Source of the DNA: Flavobacteriales bacterium
Lineage (GTDB): Bacteria; Bacteroidota; Bacteroidia; Flavobacteriales_F; PHOS-HE28
Direction: 5' to 3'
Assembly (NCBI GenBank): GCA_016705955.1
Contig: JADJKO010000008.1
Span: 97,977 to 161,976 of the forward strand
DNA length: 64,000 nucleotides
This document shows, piece after piece, positions 60,791 through 64,000 of this stretch (its first letter is position 1; every line of letters starts with the position of its first letter). A model generated the notes under the pieces. That model made no database searches and was not told the DNA's origin. It saw only the letters and a program-made list of their open reading frames with translations. The translations under genes were made by a program, and so were the position numbers.

Positions 60791-63700
60791 TCATACGGGT
60801 TTTTTTACGGGCGGTTGGACGGGTAGTTCGACCCCGACCCGGGTACCCATGATCCGACCGGTCACCGGATCGTGCCATTGGTGGGGCCCTTCAATGCGGA
60901 TATCCGTCACTTCAAGCCTCCGCAGCACATCGGCCCTGCCTTTGGTGATCTCGATGCCCCGTGAGATGTGGTCTCCCTCGGGTTCCGATTTGGAGCGCAT
61001 GCTCTGGTCCACACCGATCCCGTCATCCACGATCCGCACGAGTACGCGGTCCGCGCTCTTTCCCGGCTCCACGGAAATGGCCACATGGCCCTGTGCGGAC
61101 ATGGGGAGGATACCATGCCAGATGCTGTTCTCCACGTAGGGTTGCAACATCATGGCCGGCAGCCGGATCTGGTTCATATCCACGGAGGGGTCCACGGTGA
61201 TGGTATAACGGAACTTGTCCTTGAATCGCATGTGCTCCAGTACCAGGTAGAGTTCCAGTCGCTCAAGTTCCTCGGTGAGCGTGGTGGTGTCGTACTGGCT
61301 AGCGTCAAGGTTCTTCCGGATCAGCTTCGCGAAGCTCGTGAGGTACCGACTGGCGGTGGTGCTGTCCTGCTTGTTGATGTGGTATTGGATGCTGTTGAGT
61401 GCATTGAACACGAAGTGCCGATTCATGTTCGCGTTCAATGCCTGCTGCTCCAGCTGGAGCATGCGGGACCGCAGCATGAGCTGCCGTGTGTGCTCCCTTC
61501 GCGCACGCCGCGTGGACCGATAGCGGTGGACGCCATAGAGGGACCCGCCGACGCCGACCGCACAAAGCGCGAAGAACCACCAGCGGGACCAGAAGGGAGG
61601 ATCGATGCGAAAAGTGAACTCAGCGGGATCGCTCCAAGGGCCGGTACCCACACGTGCCATCACTTGGAACGTGTAATCGCCGTGGGGGAGGTTGTTGTAG
61701 CTCGCTGATCGCGCAGTGGTGGCTGGAAGCCAATCCGGATCATAGTCCATGAGCCGGTAGCGGTACAGGACCTGCTCGGGTCGGGCCAAGCTGATCGCGC
61801 CATAATCGAAGGTGAGGTAGTGCCTGCGGTGCGAGACATGCAGGCCCACAGGAAGGCCACGCGCATCCAAACTGTCCAACTGTCCCTGCCAATCCGTTTG
61901 TTGAAGGAAGGAACGAACACCGGTGATGTGCATGCGCGGAGCAACAGGAATGTGCGCGTTATTCCCACTCTGCGGATCGTGGTAGGCCATGCCCCCGGAG
62001 CTTCCGAAGAGGAGGCCGCCATTGCTCGTCCTATGCGCCGCGTTCAAATTGAATTCCAAGCTTCGCAACCCGTCATTGAGTGTAACATGCACCGATCCAC
62101 CATGGCCGGAAAGAAGGCTGTCGGGGTGGAATTGGAAAAGGCCGTTGTTGGTGCCTGCCCAGATCCGGCCGCGTTCATCGGCAAGCAACAGGTCGATGTA
62201 GTTCGATCCGAAATCCGACGCGAACCGGAACGTGTGAAAGCGTTCGCCATCGTAGCAGGAGAGTCCGTTCGCGGTACCCGCCCACACGCGATCACGCATA
62301 TCCACCAGCAGGCAGAATACGGTGTTGTCGCATAAACCATCCTCCACACCCAGTCTGCGGAACGTCTCCCCGCGGAGCAGATACACCCCATCATCACTGG
62401 CCAGGACGAGTTCATCGCGTACGCGCTTGATGGCACGGATCGAGCGGCCCGGTCCGGTCGGCCCTGCCGGATAGTGCCGCACGGAGTCCGCAGGCCCGAC
62501 AAGGGCCAACCCATCGCGGGTTCCACACCACATCCTTCCGTCCGGTGCGGGCAATAGGGAAAGCACGCGCGAACCGGATAGTGGAACGGTTCCATTCGGA
62601 CGGAGCACCACTCCATCCTGGATCACGGCAAGTCCATCGCTTGTGCCGAACCAGAGCGTACCATCCGAATTCAGTGCTCCGCACCACACGGTGTTGTTCG
62701 GCAGACCATCCAACGTGGTGACCATGGCCATGCCATCCATGCGACACAGACCGTTGTCATAGGTCCCCAACCAGAGGTCGCCCTGTGCGTCCGGTGTGAT
62801 GCTCATCACCAGGTCACTGCACATGCCGTCCTTGCCGGTGAAGGTCACGAAGCGATCACCGAGATAGCGCAGCACACCCGCGCCATCCGTCCCGAACCAG
62901 AGGTTGCCCTCGCTGTCCTGGAAGGCGCACTGGATGTTGTCGTTCGGCATGCCTTGGTGTACCGTGAAGACCCGCATCCGATCCCGCTCGATCTTGTTCA
63001 ACCCGAGTTTGGTGCCGACCCACAAGTGGTCCTGATCGTCCACCAACAAGCACCGGATATTGTTCTGCAACAAGCCGCTTTCCTCGTCGTATTCCTTGGT
63101 CGCGCCATTCTTCCCGATACGATAAACGCCACTGCCCAACGTGCCCACCCACCAATGGCCATCGGCGGCCTCCGCCAATGCACTGATGATCTTGGGCTCA
63201 CTGTCGCCGACGATCACTTGCGCGCATTGCCCACTGCCACAGTGCAAGAGTCCGTTGCGCAAGCCCACGAGTAAGGATCCATCGCGAAGCATGAGCAACG
63301 ACCGAACGTGTGTGGCCGTATCCGACGGATATCCATCCACCGCGTGCAGGCCGTTCACATCCCGGATGAACAAGCCCGCGCCGTCCGTGCCGATGTACAG
63401 GTCGCCGTTCGGCGCGCTTGCCAAGCCCAGGATCCGGGCATTGCGTCCATCATCCGGAAGGCGTTCACTGATCAACCCGGAGCCGATGGTGCGCACGAGG
63501 AAATTCCCAGCGCCCATCCACAACGTACCGTCCGTGTCACGGATCATCGCGCTCACTTGCGCATCCGGCAATCCTTCCTGCAGCGCTCGGTTCTGGAAGA
63601 ACGTGCCGTCGAACCGACTGGCGCCGCCCAGTGTTCCGAACCAGAGGTAGCCGTCGCCATCCTGGGCGATGGCCCTCAGTTGGCTCTGGGCCAGACCATC

Positions 63701-63802
63701 CTTCGTGGTGAACTGGCGGAAGGCGTGTTGTTGCGCGTGTGCGATCACATGCAACATGCACGCGATCACCAACGCCCAAGCACCATGCGCGCTTCGACCC
63801 AC
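60791..63802 (-). CDS. Two-component propeller sensor histidine kinase (LytS-like)
   Basis: A 1003-residue membrane sensor. After a signal peptide come about 14 propeller repeats (Reg_prop; for example QDGDGYLWFGTLGGASRFDG, FQDSEGNLWFGTDGAGVLRY) to about residue 640. A Y_Y_Y domain follows (VLYRYRLMDYDPDWLPA, YNNLPHGDYTFQVMA), then one membrane helix (about 755-775). The His_kinase/LytS core has NRHFVFNALNSIQYHI, where the usual NPHF reads NRHF, and the ATPase motifs LQPYVENSIWHGI and IVDDGIGV. The frame starts with GTG at 63800-63802, three bases after the stop of the upstream LytTR regulator gene. The two are surely one operon and a sensor-regulator pair. The periplasmic propeller probably binds an extracellular ligand, possibly a carbohydrate. 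Confidence 0.93.
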   Translation of the reverse strand: MGRSAHGAWALVIACMLHVIAHAQQHAFRQFTTKDGLAQSQLRAIAQDGDGYLWFGTLGGASRFDGTFFQNRALQEGLPDAQVSAMIRDTDGTLWMGAGNFLVRTIGSGLISERLPDDGRNARILGLASAPNGDLYIGTDGAGLFIRDVNGLHAVDGYPSDTATHVRSLLMLRDGSLLVGLRNGLLHCGSGQCAQVIVGDSEPKIISALAEAADGHWWVGTLGSGVYRIGKNGATKEYDEESGLLQNNIRCLLVDDQDHLWVGTKLGLNKIERDRMRVFTVHQGMPNDNIQCAFQDSEGNLWFGTDGAGVLRYLGDRFVTFTGKDGMCSDLVMSITPDAQGDLWLGTYDNGLCRMDGMAMVTTLDGLPNNTVWCGALNSDGTLWFGTSDGLAVIQDGVVLRPNGTVPLSGSRVLSLLPAPDGRMWCGTRDGLALVGPADSVRHYPAGPTGPGRSIRAIKRVRDELVLASDDGVYLLRGETFRRLGVEDGLCDNTVFCLLVDMRDRVWAGTANGLSCYDGERFHTFRFASDFGSNYIDLLLADERGRIWAGTNNGLFQFHPDSLLSGHGGSVHVTLNDGLRSLEFNLNAAHRTSNGGLLFGSSGGMAYHDPQSGNNAHIPVAPRMHITGVRSFLQQTDWQGQLDSLDARGLPVGLHVSHRRHYLTFDYGAISLARPEQVLYRYRLMDYDPDWLPATTARSASYNNLPHGDYTFQVMARVGTGPWSDPAEFTFRIDPPFWSRWWFFALCAVGVGGSLYGVHRYRSTRRARREHTRQLMLRSRMLQLEQQALNANMNRHFVFNALNSIQYHINKQDSTTASRYLTSFAKLIRKNLDASQYDTTTLTEELERLELYLVLEHMRFKDKFRYTITVDPSVDMNQIRLPAMMLQPYVENSIWHGILPMSAQGHVAISVEPGKSADRVLVRIVDDGIGVDQSMRSKSEPEGDHISRGIEITKGRADVLRRLEVTDIRIEGPHQWHDPVTGRIMGTRVGVELPVQPPVKKPV

Positions 63803-63805
63803 GAC

Positions 63806-64000
63806 CTAGAACGTGTTGATCAAGCCGAGAAAGTCCGGCAACCGACGGCGTGATACGGGGATCATGGTGCCATTGTCCAGGATGGCCATGTTGCCTTCGG
63901 TCCGGCTGAATCCCTTGAGGTGGGCGAGGTTGATGACGAAGGACTTGTGTACCCTGTAGAATCTCTTGGGATCAAGGTATTCCTCGAAGACCCGGATGTG
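63806..64000 (-). CDS. LytTR-family response regulator, C-terminal end (runs off the right edge)
   Basis: Only the last 64 codons are in the window. The minus strand reads DPKRFYRVHKSFVINLAHLK and VSRRRLPDFLGLINTF before the TAG at 63806-63808. This is the second half of a LytTR DNA-binding domain, with the typical FxRvHkSfiVNL motif. It precedes the propeller kinase gene by 3 bp and is its cognate regulator. The receiver domain lies beyond base 64000. Confidence 0.92.
   Translation of the reverse strand, partial: HIRVFEEYLDPKRFYRVHKSFVINLAHLKGFSRTEGNMAILDNGTMIPVSRRRLPDFLGLINTF

Overview
The window comes from a GC-rich member of the Bacteroidota, most likely a Flavobacteriales-type organism. 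The evidence is several large secreted proteins with type IX secretion (T9SS) type A or type B C-terminal sorting domains, a TonB-dependent receptor with a carboxypeptidase-regulatory-like N-terminus, Bacteroidota-style -7 promoter elements of the form TAnnTTTG, a long Bacteroidota-type PurF, a DUF2480 protein inside a SUF operon, and an ABC permease fused to an M1 aminopeptidase. No rRNA, CRISPR array, phage or transposase gene was found. One tRNA gene, tRNA-Ala(GGC), is present.

Layout. 0-4.3 kb: start of a TonB-dependent receptor (off the left edge), an outer-membrane beta-barrel protein, a lipoprotein, a TPR adenylate cyclase and the tRNA. 4.6-8.5 kb: an HD-domain/polyphosphate kinase 1 fusion divergent from a tandem SiaB-like (DUF6272) protein. 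8.6-13.7 kb: a 2-aminomuconate-semialdehyde-type dehydrogenase, a histidine kinase/response regulator pair and an SDR protein. 13.7-27.2 kb: three very large T9SS cargo genes (one frameshifted) around the kynurenine-pathway pair 3-hydroxyanthranilate dioxygenase and ACMSD. 27.3-31.3 kb: purF and a secreted metalloprotease.

31.3-38.9 kb: a complete SUF iron-sulfur assembly operon (sufA, sufB, sufC, sufD, sufS, sufE, a DUF59 gene and a DUF2480 gene). Nearly every spacer in it holds a different repetitive element, including a four-helix-bundle (S23/IVS-like) gene bounded by 33-bp inverted repeats and a 93-bp-period tandem repeat. 39.2-53.5 kb: DNA polymerase IV, a diheme cytochrome-like protein, two paralogous T9SS proteins, an ABC transporter with a permease/M1 peptidase fusion, a toxin-antitoxin pair, and a DnaE-type polymerase. 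The dnaE reading frame appears to contain two inverted copies of a ~90-bp element plus one short palindrome, all translated in frame. dinB and dnaE share a similar inverted repeat directly upstream of their start codons.

53.6-64 kb: thiL; then an accessory-looking locus of a PD-(D/E)XK protein, a WYL regulator and an unusual Clp-like AAA+ ATPase fused to an FtsH-type M41 peptidase; then a helical-repeat protein, a small lipoprotein, a two-component propeller histidine kinase and the end of its LytTR response regulator. The most promising candidates for something undescribed are the WYL/AAA+-M41/PD-(D/E)XK locus and the repeat elements carried inside coding genes.
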